Counted from the first letter of the stretch, positions 49,069 through 57,527 are shown. The stretch is DNA of 64,000 nt from Mesorhizobium australicum WSM2073 (GCF_000230995.2 NC_019973.1:4478001-4542000); one strand, 5' to 3'. Numbers and translations are program-made. The notes: generated by a model from the letters alone, not told the origin.

Positions 49069-49402
49069 CAGTTATCTCTTGTCTCGCGGTGGGATTCCGG
49101 CGCCGGACAGGCTGGCAGCTCGGGCAGAATCGGTTCTGGATCGTTAAGATGTAAATAGGATGCCGGCTCATCCTTGTGCAAGGCCGACCCGTCCTAGCCA
49201 TCTGGGTAAGTCGAATCAAGCTTCCGGGCAAGAATTAGCAGCAGCTGATGCCACGCCGACCTCAAATACCGACCGGCCCCGCCAGGGTAGCAGTTTCTTA
49301 ACCTCGTCACTTAACGAAATGCGCCAAAACCGCTTTTCTCCGCAACGGCTTCCCCTACAATTCAACGTTGAACTTGTGCCTACAGTTCAGACGGGGAGTG
49401 CC
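49069..49402. other. Divergent spacer between clpP and a secreted-protein gene
   Basis: 334 bases without a gene. Besides the clpP promoter it holds a TTAAC repeat (49298-49302 and 49311-49315) and a perfect 12-base palindrome TTCAACGTTGAA at 49361-49372, some 30 bases before the secreted-protein ATG. A GGGGAG ribosome-binding site closes it. Nothing else could be assigned. Confidence 0.5.
49153..49182 (-). promoter_or_regulatory. Probable clpP promoter
   Basis: On the minus strand CTTGCA (49177-49182), 18 bases, CTATTT (49153-49158), 85 bases before the clpP start. It fits alphaproteobacterial housekeeping promoters (CTTGAC/CTATAT type) and is also not far from the heat-shock form. Confidence 0.4.
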
Positions 49403-49996
49403 ATGTCCGGGAAAACCGCATGCTTCACCATTGCAGGGATGACCATGCTCGGCTCGATTTCGCAAACGGCGGCCGGTGGTCGCGCCGTCGAATGCTACGA
49501 GCCCGTCCACACACCGGCCGTTTACGACACGGTCTACGAAGACGTCATGGTCAGCCCTCCCGGCCAGCAGATCGTCGACTATGATCCGCCGATCTATGGC
49601 ACGCGCGAGCGAGTGGTGGTGACTGTGCCGGCCCAGGTTCGGTATGAGGTGGTGCCTGCGGCCACCAGGACCGTCTACCACACCGTCAGGGTCGATGGCG
49701 GCGGCTATTCCTGGGAATGGCGCGTCATCCACGGCCGCCGCGTGCTGTGCAAGGTTTGGCGCAGGGCACGCTTTGAACGCGTCGCCGAGACGGTGGTGAT
49801 CCAGCCCGAGCGCACGCGGCGCGTCGTCATTCCGGCGCAATATGACAGTATCGCCGAGGAGGTGCTGGTGCGGCCCGAGCAAAGGCGCGTCATCGATATT
49901 CCCGCCGCGTACCAGACCGTCCCGCGCCGCGTGCTGGTGCGCGAAGGCTCATCCGGCTGGCGGCGGGTGCATATTCCAAGGCACTGCCAGGACTAG
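49403..49996 (+). CDS. Secreted protein with 23-residue valine-rich repeats
   Basis: 197 residues starting with a short hydrophobic, signal-like segment (ACFTIAGMTMLGSISQTAAGG). The C-terminal half repeats a 23-residue unit with the pattern xVxxxVLVxPExxRVxxIPAxYxx: residues 127-149, 150-172, then a partial copy 173-182. Degenerate copies of the VxVPAxYxxV pattern run through residues 36-95. This alternation predicts a beta-strand stack. No catalytic motif. Similar short repeats occur in envelope proteins of rhizobia (recollection). Function unknown. Confidence 0.75.
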   Translation: MSGKTACFTIAGMTMLGSISQTAAGGRAVECYEPVHTPAVYDTVYEDVMVSPPGQQIVDYDPPIYGTRERVVVTVPAQVRYEVVPAATRTVYHTVRVDGGGYSWEWRVIHGRRVLCKVWRRARFERVAETVVIQPERTRRVVIPAQYDSIAEEVLVRPEQRRVIDIPAAYQTVPRRVLVREGSSGWRRVHIPRHCQD

Positions 49997-49998
49997 GC

Positions 49999-51102
49999 TT
50001 AGGCCACCTCGGCCCGCAGCCAGGCCCTAAGACCGACGACATCGCCATCGCCAATGGCTTTGGCCACACGACGCCCGACCGCCGCGCCGAACTTGTAGCC
50101 GTGACCCGAGCACGCCGAGACGACCAGGCACTTGCCGGTCTCATGCGCCAGGAATTTCTCGTCATCGGTGAACGTGTAGGCGCAGGTGACCACTTCGGTC
50201 ACCTTGTACTCCTCGATGCGGGCGATCGGCGGCGAAAACAGGTTGCGGATCGCCTCGCCCTCGCCGGGCACCGGCTCGCGGTTCCAGTCGGCGTCGCTGG
50301 TCGGCACCTTGTGCAGGCCCGAGCCGAATTTCATGCCGGCGCCCCGCGTAAGCGGGATCATATAGCCGTCGGTCGTGCCGCCGACATCGAGAATGACGGG
50401 CGCCGCCTCCCAAGCGGCCTTGAGATCGGCCGGCGGCTCGACATAGGCGAGCGCGGTGCGAAAGGTCTTCAATTCGCCGCCGAGTTCGGGGAATAGTTTC
50501 AGCACCCAGGCGCCAGCGGCACCGACGATGCGGTCGGCCTGCATCGTCTCGCCGGATTCGAGCACGATATGGCCGGCCTCGGCATCGATCTCCGTCACCT
50601 TGCTGTGCTCGTAGACGTTGGCTCCATTGGCACGCAGCCATTTGGCCAGCCCGGCCGCTATTTTGCGGCAATGCAGCGCGCCGCCCTCGGGCGAAAAATA
50701 GGCGTAGCGGAACGAGCCGGCCTCAAGGAACGGCCAGCGCTCGACGGCTGCCTCCGGTCCCAGCAATTCGAAAGGGAATTTTCCCTCTTCCAGGCCCTCG
50801 CGGTATTCCTCGGCCTCGTCGCCGGGCTCGCGCGAAACGCAGACGAAGCCCCGCGCGTCGAGGTGGTTCTCGCCGAGATCGGCCCACATCTCGTCCCAGG
50901 CCTCGTAGGCTTCGGTGATCAGCAGCCCATAGCCGGTTCCAGCGCGGTAGGCGCGGCGGATGATGCGGTGATGGTCGCCCGATGCCGCCAGCGGATTGGG
51001 GATCGGCCCCTGCTCGACAATCGACACGGCGTGGCCCGCCTTGACCAGCGACCACGCCGTGGACAGACCGGCGATACCCGCGCCGACAACGATCACATTC
51101 AT
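49999..51102 (-). CDS. FAD-dependent amine oxidase, monomeric sarcosine oxidase-like
   Basis: 367-residue DAO-family flavoenzyme. The FAD fingerprint VGAGIAGLSTAWSLVKAG is at residues 6-23, and SGHGYKFGAAVGR lies near the C-terminus. CAYTFTDDE matches the site of covalent flavin attachment (CMYTxTPD-type) in monomeric sarcosine oxidase. It likely oxidises an N-methyl or secondary amino acid and releases hydrogen peroxide. ATG at 51102. It is divergent from the P450 gene with 104 bases between. Confidence 0.85.
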   Translation of the reverse strand: MNVIVVGAGIAGLSTAWSLVKAGHAVSIVEQGPIPNPLAASGDHHRIIRRAYRAGTGYGLLITEAYEAWDEMWADLGENHLDARGFVCVSREPGDEAEEYREGLEEGKFPFELLGPEAAVERWPFLEAGSFRYAYFSPEGGALHCRKIAAGLAKWLRANGANVYEHSKVTEIDAEAGHIVLESGETMQADRIVGAAGAWVLKLFPELGGELKTFRTALAYVEPPADLKAAWEAAPVILDVGGTTDGYMIPLTRGAGMKFGSGLHKVPTSDADWNREPVPGEGEAIRNLFSPPIARIEEYKVTEVVTCAYTFTDDEKFLAHETGKCLVVSACSGHGYKFGAAVGRRVAKAIGDGDVVGLRAWLRAEVA

Positions 51103-51206
51103 CCGTTCAGACTTTCCGCAACCCTACTGCCTGGCTCAATGCATCGGGCTGTCGGACGCAACATACGGTCTGGAACCGGGCTGGCAAGCCGCGCTATGGG
51201 TCTGGC

Positions 51207-52460
51207 ATGACCAAATCGACGCTCTCCTATCTGGCCTTTGATCCAGCCACTCGCCAGCTCAGACTCGACCCGCGCGAACCGGCTTTCTTCCTGAACCCTT
51301 ACGAGGCCTACGGCTTCCTGCACGAAGCCTCGAATGCGTTTTTCTGGGAAGAGTTCGGCTTCTGGTGCTTTGGCGGCTTCGGCGACGTCAACCGGCTGTT
51401 GCGCGACCGCCGTTTCGGCCGCCAGAACCCGGCCGGCATCCCCGACAGCCGCGGTGTCGGACAAGACAGGACCCATCTCAAGGCATTCGACGGCATCGAA
51501 GCCAATTCGATGCTCGAGCTGGAGCCACCGGTCCATACGCGGCTGAGAACACTGGTCAACCGGGCTTTCGTCTCCCGTCAGGTCGAACGGTTACGGCCGC
51601 GCGTCGAGGCGCTCGCCAACGAATTGATCGATCGTTTCGAACCTGGCAAGGCCGTCGACCTCCTGCCGGCCTTCGCCTCCCCGCTGCCAATCACCATCAT
51701 CGCCGAAATGCTTGGCGTGCCGGTGGAGATGGGGCCGCGACTGCTCGACTGGTCGCATCAAATGGTCGCCATGTATATCCACGGCCGCACCCGTGAGACC
51801 GAGGAGACGGCCAACCGTGCCGCGGGCGAATTTTCCGATTTCCTGCGCGGCTACGTGACCGAACGGCGCAAGAAGCCGGGCGATGACCTGCTGTCGCTGC
51901 TGATCTCGGCCCAGGAGGACGGCCAGAAACTGTCAGAGGACGAGCTGGTCTCCTCGGCCATCCTGCTGCTCAACGCCGGCCACGAAGCAACCGTGCACCA
52001 GACCGGCAATGCCGTCCATTCCATCCTGGCACAAGGCGGCGACCCGCGCCGCTTCTTTACCTCGCCAGAGGCGACGGCGGCGACGGTCGAGGAATGCCTG
52101 CGTTTCGATGCGCCGCTGCACATGTTCATGCGCTATGCCTATGAGAAAATCCAAATCGCGCCCGGCATCGTCGTGCGGCCGGGCCAGACGATCGGACTTC
52201 TGCTTGGCATGGCCAATCATGATCCGCATGCCTTCGCCGAACCGCAGACCTTCCGGCCGGAGCGCACCGACCAGAAGAATGTATCATTCGGCGCCGGCAT
52301 CCATTTCTGCATCGGTGCGCCGCTGGCCCGCCTCGAACTGCAGGTTTCGCTGAGGACCTTGTTCGAGCGGCACCCGCAACTGCATCTCGCCGAACAGCCG
52401 CGCTTCCGCGACACATACCACTTCCATGGACTGGAGCGACTTGCCGTCGTTTTTAGCTAG
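51207..52460 (+). CDS. Cytochrome P450 (soluble bacterial type)
   Basis: 417-residue cytosolic P450. The I-helix has LLNAGHEATVH (A-G-x-E-[A]-T oxygen-activation motif). The K-helix is EECLRFDAPLH, and the haem loop is FGAGIHFCIGAPLARLE with the cysteine ligand. It resembles CYP107/CYP109-like bacterial enzymes. No ferredoxin or reductase gene lies nearby. Substrate unknown. Confidence 0.92.
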   Translation: MTKSTLSYLAFDPATRQLRLDPREPAFFLNPYEAYGFLHEASNAFFWEEFGFWCFGGFGDVNRLLRDRRFGRQNPAGIPDSRGVGQDRTHLKAFDGIEANSMLELEPPVHTRLRTLVNRAFVSRQVERLRPRVEALANELIDRFEPGKAVDLLPAFASPLPITIIAEMLGVPVEMGPRLLDWSHQMVAMYIHGRTRETEETANRAAGEFSDFLRGYVTERRKKPGDDLLSLLISAQEDGQKLSEDELVSSAILLLNAGHEATVHQTGNAVHSILAQGGDPRRFFTSPEATAATVEECLRFDAPLHMFMRYAYEKIQIAPGIVVRPGQTIGLLLGMANHDPHAFAEPQTFRPERTDQKNVSFGAGIHFCIGAPLARLELQVSLRTLFERHPQLHLAEQPRFRDTYHFHGLERLAVVFS

Positions 52461-52492
52461 CGAGTTGCCCGGAAATCCGATCGGATTCTCGA

Positions 52493-52524
52493 TATGTGAT
52501 CAAGCTTCAAAGCTTGATCACATA
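52493..52524. repeat. Perfect 15-base inverted repeat at the cupin gene end
   Basis: TATGTGATCAAGCTT and AAGCTTGATCACATA with a 2-base spacer. The right arm codes the last residues of the cupin protein (YVIKL); the left arm is its mirror copy outside the gene. It sits between convergent P450 and cupin genes and can terminate both, but there is no T-run. Confidence 0.7.
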
Positions 52525-52851
52525 CTCCTTGCGAGTCGTTTCAAGCACTTCCCAGCTTCCCTTGAAGCCCGGCCGCAGCACGAAGCTGTCACCGGCTTTG
52601 ACGGTGCGCGCTTGGCCGCCCTCTTCGGCGATTACCGAAACACCTGAGAGAATGTGGCAGAACTCCCATTCTTCATAGACGATGCGCCACTTGCCCGGGG
52701 TCGATTCCCAGATGCCGGCATAGAGGCCGCCGTCGCGCTCCTCGACATTCCAGGTGCGGAATTTCGGATCGCCCGAGATCAGGCGATCCGGCGCCGGCGC
52801 GCCGGATTGGGGTTCGACGCCTTTGGTGTCGACGGAAAGAAACGCGGTCAT
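52507..52851 (-). CDS. Small cupin-domain protein
   Basis: 114 residues, a single cupin barrel of the EutQ-like/COG3450 type: FRTWNVEERDGGLYAGIWESTPGKWRI, EWEFCHILSGVSVI and SFVLRPGFKGSWEV. The classical two-His metal motif is weakened. Such proteins often bind small ligands or metals without known activity. It starts six bases after the metY stop and so is probably the last gene of the metY transcript. Confidence 0.85.
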   Translation of the reverse strand: MTAFLSVDTKGVEPQSGAPAPDRLISGDPKFRTWNVEERDGGLYAGIWESTPGKWRIVYEEWEFCHILSGVSVIAEEGGQARTVKAGDSFVLRPGFKGSWEVLETTRKEYVIKL

Positions 52852-52857
52852 ATCAGG

Positions 52858-54138
52858 TCAGACCTTGGCGAGCGCCTGTTCGAGGTCGGCGACGATGTCG
52901 GTGACATCCTCGATGCCGATGGACAGCCGCACCGTGTCCGGCCCGGCACCAGCCTTGACCTTCTGTTCGTCGGAAAGCTGGCGGTGCGTGGTCGATGCCG
53001 GATGGATGACCAGCGACTTGGTGTCGCCGACATTGGCCAGGTGCGAGAACAGTTCGAGTGCCTCGACGAATTTGATGCCCGCCTCGTAGCCGCCCTTGAG
53101 GCCGAAGGTGAACACGGCGCCGGACCCCAGCGGCGAATATTTCTTCTGCAGCGCGTTGTTCTTGTCGCTGGGCAGGCCGGGATAATTCACCCAGGCGACC
53201 TTGGGGTGGTTGGACAGCCAGCCGGCGACCGTGATCGCATTGTCGCAATGACGCTGCATGCGCAGCGGCAAGGTTTCGAGGCCGGTCAGGATAAGGAAGG
53301 CATTGAACGGCGAGATCGCCGGGCCGAGATCGCGCAGACCGAGCACGCGCGCGGCGATGGCAAAAGCGAAATTGCCGAAGGTCTCGTGCAGCACGAGGCC
53401 GCCATATTCGGGGCGCGGTTCCGACAGCATCGGGTATTTGCCCGACTTCGACCAGTCGAAGGTGCCGCCATCGACAATGACGCCGCCAATCGAATTGCCA
53501 TGGCCGCCCATGAACTTGGTCAGCGAGTGGACGACGATGTCGGCGCCATGCTCGATCGGCCGGATCAGATAGGGCGAGGCCAGCGTGTTGTCGACGATCA
53601 GCGGCAGGCCGTGCTTGCGGGCGATGTCGCCGATCTTCTCGATATCGACGAAGGTGCCGCCCGGATTGGCCAGGCTCTCGATGAAGATCGCCTTCGTCCT
53701 GTCGTCGATCTGGCTCTCGAAGGTCGAGATGTCGTTGGTTTCGGCCCAGCGCACCTCCCAGCCATAATTCTTGAAGGCATGGCCGAACTGGTTGATCGAA
53801 CCACCGTAAAGTTTGTTGGCGGCGACGAAATTGTCACCGGGCTGCATCAGATTGTGGAACACGATGACCTGCGCGGCATGGCCGGAAGCGACCGCAAGGG
53901 CGGCCGTGCCGCCCTCGAGGGCCGCGACGCGCTCTTCGAGCACTGCCTGGGTCGGGTTCATGATGCGGGTGTAGATGTTGCCGAAAGCTTTTAGCCCGAA
54001 CAGCGAAGCGGCGTGGTCGGTGTCATCGAAAACAAAGGAGGTCGTCTGGTAGATCGGCGTGGCGCGCGCGCCGGTGGCCGGATCGGGCTTGGCGCCGGCA
54101 TGGACGGCGAGCGTGTTGAAACCTGGCGAACGGGTCAC
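52858..54138 (-). CDS. metY: O-acetylhomoserine sulfhydrylase
   Basis: 426-residue PLP enzyme of the Cys/Met metabolism family that joins sulfide (or methanethiol) to O-acetylhomoserine to give homocysteine or methionine. The PLP lysine is in VVHSLTKFMGGHGN, and IYQTTSFVFDDT and NPGGTFVDIE mark the MetY group. The length exceeds that of cystathionine gamma-synthase by the MetY-type insertions. The start is a GTG with AAAGGGAGG upstream. The 156-base region before it has direct repeats. Confidence 0.92.
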   Translation of the reverse strand: MTRSPGFNTLAVHAGAKPDPATGARATPIYQTTSFVFDDTDHAASLFGLKAFGNIYTRIMNPTQAVLEERVAALEGGTAALAVASGHAAQVIVFHNLMQPGDNFVAANKLYGGSINQFGHAFKNYGWEVRWAETNDISTFESQIDDRTKAIFIESLANPGGTFVDIEKIGDIARKHGLPLIVDNTLASPYLIRPIEHGADIVVHSLTKFMGGHGNSIGGVIVDGGTFDWSKSGKYPMLSEPRPEYGGLVLHETFGNFAFAIAARVLGLRDLGPAISPFNAFLILTGLETLPLRMQRHCDNAITVAGWLSNHPKVAWVNYPGLPSDKNNALQKKYSPLGSGAVFTFGLKGGYEAGIKFVEALELFSHLANVGDTKSLVIHPASTTHRQLSDEQKVKAGAGPDTVRLSIGIEDVTDIVADLEQALAKV

Positions 54139-54294
54139 TGAAACCTCCCTTTGAACTTCCTAAATTGGCCGCGCATTCTTGGCGAAGGCGACGTGCGAAT
54201 GCAAAGAAGAAAATACCTTTCGGCGCCGATCCTTCGATCACACCGCAGGATAATGCGGCGTTCCGCGGAATAATTTTGCGCCTCTGCGCCGCGC
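54139..54294 (-). promoter_or_regulatory. metY upstream region with 20-base-spaced direct repeat
   Basis: On the minus strand ATTATTCCGCGG (54263-54274) and ATTATCCTGCGG (54243-54254) repeat 10 of 12 bases with start points 20 bases apart, so on one face of the helix. Further on, TTGCAT-N18-AAGAAT (54169-54198) is a possible promoter. The pattern could be an operator; I do not recognise a SAM riboswitch here. Confidence 0.4.
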
Positions 54295-54816
54295 CTATTT
54301 CTGGCGCACGCCGAAACTCTGAAAACCCTGGCGCATCAGCGGCTTCTTGGACGACAGCACGCCGGAATTGACGCCGGTCCAGCCGATCTCGCCGGAGAGC
54401 TTGCCATACTCGATCTTGGGGCAGCGGTTCATCACCACCTTGATGCCGGCCGCTTCGGCACGGGCGGCTGCCTCGTCATGGCGCACGGCAAGCTGCATCC
54501 AGATGACTTTCGGCAAGGGATCGAGTTGCAACACCTCGTCGACGATGCCGGGGACCGCCGCGGCATTGCGGAAAATATCGACCATGTCGATCGGCTCCGG
54601 TATGTCGGCCAGCCTGGCATAGGTCATTCGGCCGAGGATTTCCTTGCCGGCCTGGCCAGGATTGATCGGGAACACCGAAAACCCCTTGGCCAGCAGGTAT
54701 TTCAGGACGAAATAGCTCGGCCTGACATCATTGGCCGACGCCCCGACCATGGCGATCGACTTCACCGAATTGAGGATGCCGCCGATATAGGCGTTGTCGT
54801 AGCTATCGTGATTCAT
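54295..54816 (-). CDS. CoA-binding domain protein (YccU-like, COG1832)
   Basis: 173 residues, a Rossmann-like CoA-binding fold: SIAMVGASANDVRPSYFVLKYL, FPINPGQAGKEILG and VDIFRNAAAVPGIVDE, then VVMNRCPKIEYGKL. Enzymatic activity is not known; such genes often lie next to metY, as here. Its ATG overlaps the stop of the ATPase gene (ATGA), so expression is coupled. Confidence 0.88.
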   Translation of the reverse strand: MNHDSYDNAYIGGILNSVKSIAMVGASANDVRPSYFVLKYLLAKGFSVFPINPGQAGKEILGRMTYARLADIPEPIDMVDIFRNAAAVPGIVDEVLQLDPLPKVIWMQLAVRHDEAAARAEAAGIKVVMNRCPKIEYGKLSGEIGWTGVNSGVLSSKKPLMRQGFQSFGVRQK

Positions 54817-55595
54817 GCCTCGTCCTCATACAACGCCTCGGCGAGAAAACCATCCGGGTCATTGCTGAAATCGCGCAGCATCCGGAAGTGGTCCGTATCG
54901 CGAAAGTCGGCAAGCTCGAGCCCAAAGCGGCTGATGCGGAACAGCTGCGCGCCGGGACAGGCCATCAACAGCGGCGAATGGGTCGCCATGATCACCTGCG
55001 CGGTGCCCGATTGGTCCATGCGCCGCAGCATCTTCAGCAATTCGATCTGGCGCGTCGGCGAAAGCGCGCTCTCGGGCTCGTCGAGGATATAGATGCCTTG
55101 CCTGCGGCAGCGCTCCTCGAAGAAGCGGATGAAGCCTTCGCCATGCGACCAGGACAGGAAATCCGGCGGCGGTGGCTTGAACGGATCTTCCAGCGCTGCC
55201 TGGTCGAGGTAGCGGGCCACCGAGTAGAAGGATTCGGCGCGAAAGAACCAGCCGGCGGTGACTTTTGGCAACCAGTGGCCACGGAATGTGTTGGCCAGTG
55301 CGGCGCCACTCTCGTCGATGGCGCCGGAATGGTCGACCGGCCGGTAGCCCTTGCCGCCGCCCGCTTCGTCATAGCCGGCCAGCGCGCCGATCGCCTCGAG
55401 CAGCGTGGATTTACCGATGCCGTTCTCGCCGACGATGATGGTGATGGGCGTGGTGAATTCGAGCTCGAACGCGTGGCCGCGAAACAGCGGCAGGTTCCAC
55501 GGATACTTCTCCCAGTCCGTGACCCGCTCCCGGTCGAGCAAAATCCGTTTGAGGTACGGTGCCTTGAGCCGTGTCAGTTGCTTGCGGTAGGCCAT
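54813..55595 (-). CDS. Small AAA/ABC-type ATPase
   Basis: 260-residue ATPase with the split ABC/SMC-like head only: Walker A VGENGIGKSTLLEAIG near residue 57, Walker B GIYILDEPESALSP, and ATHSPLLMACPGA as switch region. No coiled coil, no membrane part and no transport partner. Related to YjbD/COG3910-like predicted ATPases; role unknown. Its ATG shares one base with the VOC gene stop (TGATG), and its own stop overlaps the next gene. Confidence 0.85.
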   Translation of the reverse strand: MAYRKQLTRLKAPYLKRILLDRERVTDWEKYPWNLPLFRGHAFELEFTTPITIIVGENGIGKSTLLEAIGALAGYDEAGGGKGYRPVDHSGAIDESGAALANTFRGHWLPKVTAGWFFRAESFYSVARYLDQAALEDPFKPPPPDFLSWSHGEGFIRFFEERCRRQGIYILDEPESALSPTRQIELLKMLRRMDQSGTAQVIMATHSPLLMACPGAQLFRISRFGLELADFRDTDHFRMLRDFSNDPDGFLAEALYEDEA

Positions 55596-56017
55596 CAATC
55601 AGGCAGCGAAATCGTGCCGTCATCCGCGATCGGAAAGGCCGGGTTATGAGCCACCTCCCAAACATGCCCGTCGGCATCGGCGAAGTACCCATACCAGCCG
55701 CCCCAGAAGGCGCGGCCGGCCGGCTTGATGATGCGCCCGCCGGCCTTTTCCGCCTGCGCCAGCACTTCGTCGACCTCGGCGTCGGAGCGGGTGTTGTAGG
55801 CGAGATAGACGGCCGAGGGCGCCTGGGCGAAGGTGATACCGGAGTCCTCCTCGGCGCTGGGGCGCGGGAACAGGCCGAGGATGGCGCCGCCCATCTGGAA
55901 GAAGGCGACACCGTCGGTGATCCCCGCGTGGCGCTTCAGACCCATCGCCTCGTAGAAGCGCACGGCGCGCTCCAGATCGTCGGTGGCGATGGTGATGATG
56001 GAGACGCGCGGTTCCAT
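55595..56017 (-). CDS. VOC/glyoxalase-fold protein
   Basis: 140 residues: RVSIITIATDDLERAVRFYEAMGL, VAFFQMGGAILGLF and GYFADADGHVWEVAHNP, a complete VOC fold with paired beta-alpha-beta-beta-beta modules. It may bind a divalent metal through the C-terminal Glu; the usual N-terminal His is absent. Starts five bases after the enoyl-CoA hydratase stop. Confidence 0.85.
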   Translation of the reverse strand: MEPRVSIITIATDDLERAVRFYEAMGLKRHAGITDGVAFFQMGGAILGLFPRPSAEEDSGITFAQAPSAVYLAYNTRSDAEVDEVLAQAEKAGGRIIKPAGRAFWGGWYGYFADADGHVWEVAHNPAFPIADDGTISLPD

Positions 56018-56022
56018 GATCC

Positions 56023-56847
56023 CTATTCGTCCGTCCATTCCGGCTTGCGCTTGCCGATGAAGGCGCCGATGCCCTCTTCCGCGTCCCGCGCCAGCATGTT
56101 CTCGACCATGACTCGGCCGGTATAGGCATAGGCATCGGCCAAGCCCATCTCGGCCTGCGCGTAAAAAGCTTCCTTGCCGGTCTTGATCACCAAAGAGGAT
56201 TTGCAAGCAATGGTTTGCGCGTATTTGGTGACAATCTGATTCAGGTACTCGCGCGGCACGACCCGGTTCACGAGGCCAAACTCCTTGGCGGTCGCGGCGT
56301 CGATCGTCTCGCCGGTCAAGAGCATCTCCATCGCCTGCTTGCGCGAGACGTTGCGCGACAGCGCAACCATCGGCGTCGAGCAGAACAGGCCGATGTTGAC
56401 GCCCGGCGTGCAGAAGGTCGCCTCGTGCGAGGCGATCGCCAGGTCGCAGCTGGCGACCAATTGCAGGCCGGCGGCTGTCGCCAGGCCGTCCACCTCGGCG
56501 ATGACAGGCAAGGGATGGCGCACGATCGTCTGCATCAGCATGGCGCAAGCGGCAAAGGTCTCTTCGAAGAAGGCCTTGCCGCGATCGGCATCGGCACGCC
56601 GCGAGGTCATTTCCTTGAGGTCGTGGCCGGCGCAGAACACCTTGCCGGCCGCCGACAGCACAATAACGCGAACGGCCTTGTCCGCCTTGGCGTGTTCCAA
56701 CTCCGCCACGAGCGCCGCCATCACCGAAAGCGACAGGGCATTGGCGGGCGGATTGGCGAGCGTCAGGCGCAGCACGCCCTTCTCCCGTCTTGTCGTGACC
56801 GGGCCCTCGTCGGCGGCAGCAGGCTTGATGGCAAGGATTTCGGCCAT
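56023..56847 (-). CDS. Enoyl-CoA hydratase/isomerase-family protein
   Basis: 274-residue crotonase-fold enzyme. The oxyanion-hole regions are KVFCAGHDLKEM and LATAAGLQLVASCDLAIAS. The catalytic Glu at the usual second position is not evident, so it may be a hydratase with different chemistry or a medium-chain variant (ECHDC3-like, from memory of the GHDLKEM motif). First gene of the tight minus-strand group; divergent from the thioesterase. ATG at 56847. Confidence 0.85.
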   Translation of the reverse strand: MAEILAIKPAAADEGPVTTRREKGVLRLTLANPPANALSLSVMAALVAELEHAKADKAVRVIVLSAAGKVFCAGHDLKEMTSRRADADRGKAFFEETFAACAMLMQTIVRHPLPVIAEVDGLATAAGLQLVASCDLAIASHEATFCTPGVNIGLFCSTPMVALSRNVSRKQAMEMLLTGETIDAATAKEFGLVNRVVPREYLNQIVTKYAQTIACKSSLVIKTGKEAFYAQAEMGLADAYAYTGRVMVENMLARDAEEGIGAFIGKRKPEWTDE

Positions 56848-57001
56848 GGCTAAGATCTCCGCGATTCCGGTCGTGCAGGCAGAGTATCTAATATCGGATC
56901 GGGTTTCGTCCAACACCCATCGCTTGCGCCAGCATGATGTATATGTTGCCAGAAACACCCGGCTGCGCCCATACAGGCTTGGCGCAGAACGAGAGACCGA
57001 G

Positions 57002-57466
57002 ATGCCCGCCCAGACCAACCTCAAGCCGGTGCTGACCGCAGCGCAGATCAATTTGTTGATGGAAACCGTCTTTCCCCAACTCAACGAGAGTGCCGCCGCC
57101 TACGAGGCGATCGACGTGTTTCCAGGCGGCTGCATCGTACGGCTCAATGCCGGTGAACGGCATTTGCGTCCCGGCGGCACGGTGTCCGGCCCTGCCCTGT
57201 TCACGCTGGCCGACATTGGCGGCTATGTCTGCGTGCTCAGCCATGCCGGGCCGGATGCGCTCTCGGTCACCACCAACCTCAACATCAACTTCGTGCGCAA
57301 GGCCGAAGCCGGGCCGATCGATGGCCATTGCCGTATCCTGAAGCTCGGCAAGAGCCTGATGGTGTTCGATATTGACATCGTTGCCGGCCCGGAAGGACAC
57401 ACGATCGCGCATGCCACGGGCACCTACTCGATCCCGCCGCAGAGCGCCGCCAATGTGGTAAAATAA
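57002..57466 (+). CDS. PaaI-type hotdog thioesterase
   Basis: 154 residues with the hotdog fold: GGTVSGPALFTLADIGGYV (central helix) and SVTTNLNINFVRKAEAGPIDGHCRILKLG, the PaaI/COG2050 pattern. It hydrolyses acyl-CoA thioesters, probably aryl or short-chain. It is divergent from the enoyl-CoA hydratase, which suits a shared CoA-ester role. Confidence 0.88.
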   Translation: MPAQTNLKPVLTAAQINLLMETVFPQLNESAAAYEAIDVFPGGCIVRLNAGERHLRPGGTVSGPALFTLADIGGYVCVLSHAGPDALSVTTNLNINFVRKAEAGPIDGHCRILKLGKSLMVFDIDIVAGPEGHTIAHATGTYSIPPQSAANVVK

Positions 57467-57527
57467 TACCTTTAATCCAACATGCTGTTTCTACAGCCTT
57501 TTCTGCGCTACAGGACTTTTCCGCTAC

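Noticed and set aside
49298..49315. CtrA full site (TTAA-N7-TTAA) before the secreted repeat protein
   Set aside because: The two TTAA blocks are nine bases apart, not seven.
54139..54294. SAM-II riboswitch before metY
   Set aside because: SAM-II elements are known upstream of met genes in alphaproteobacteria, but the characteristic conserved segments were not found by eye; a covariance search with RF00521 would decide.
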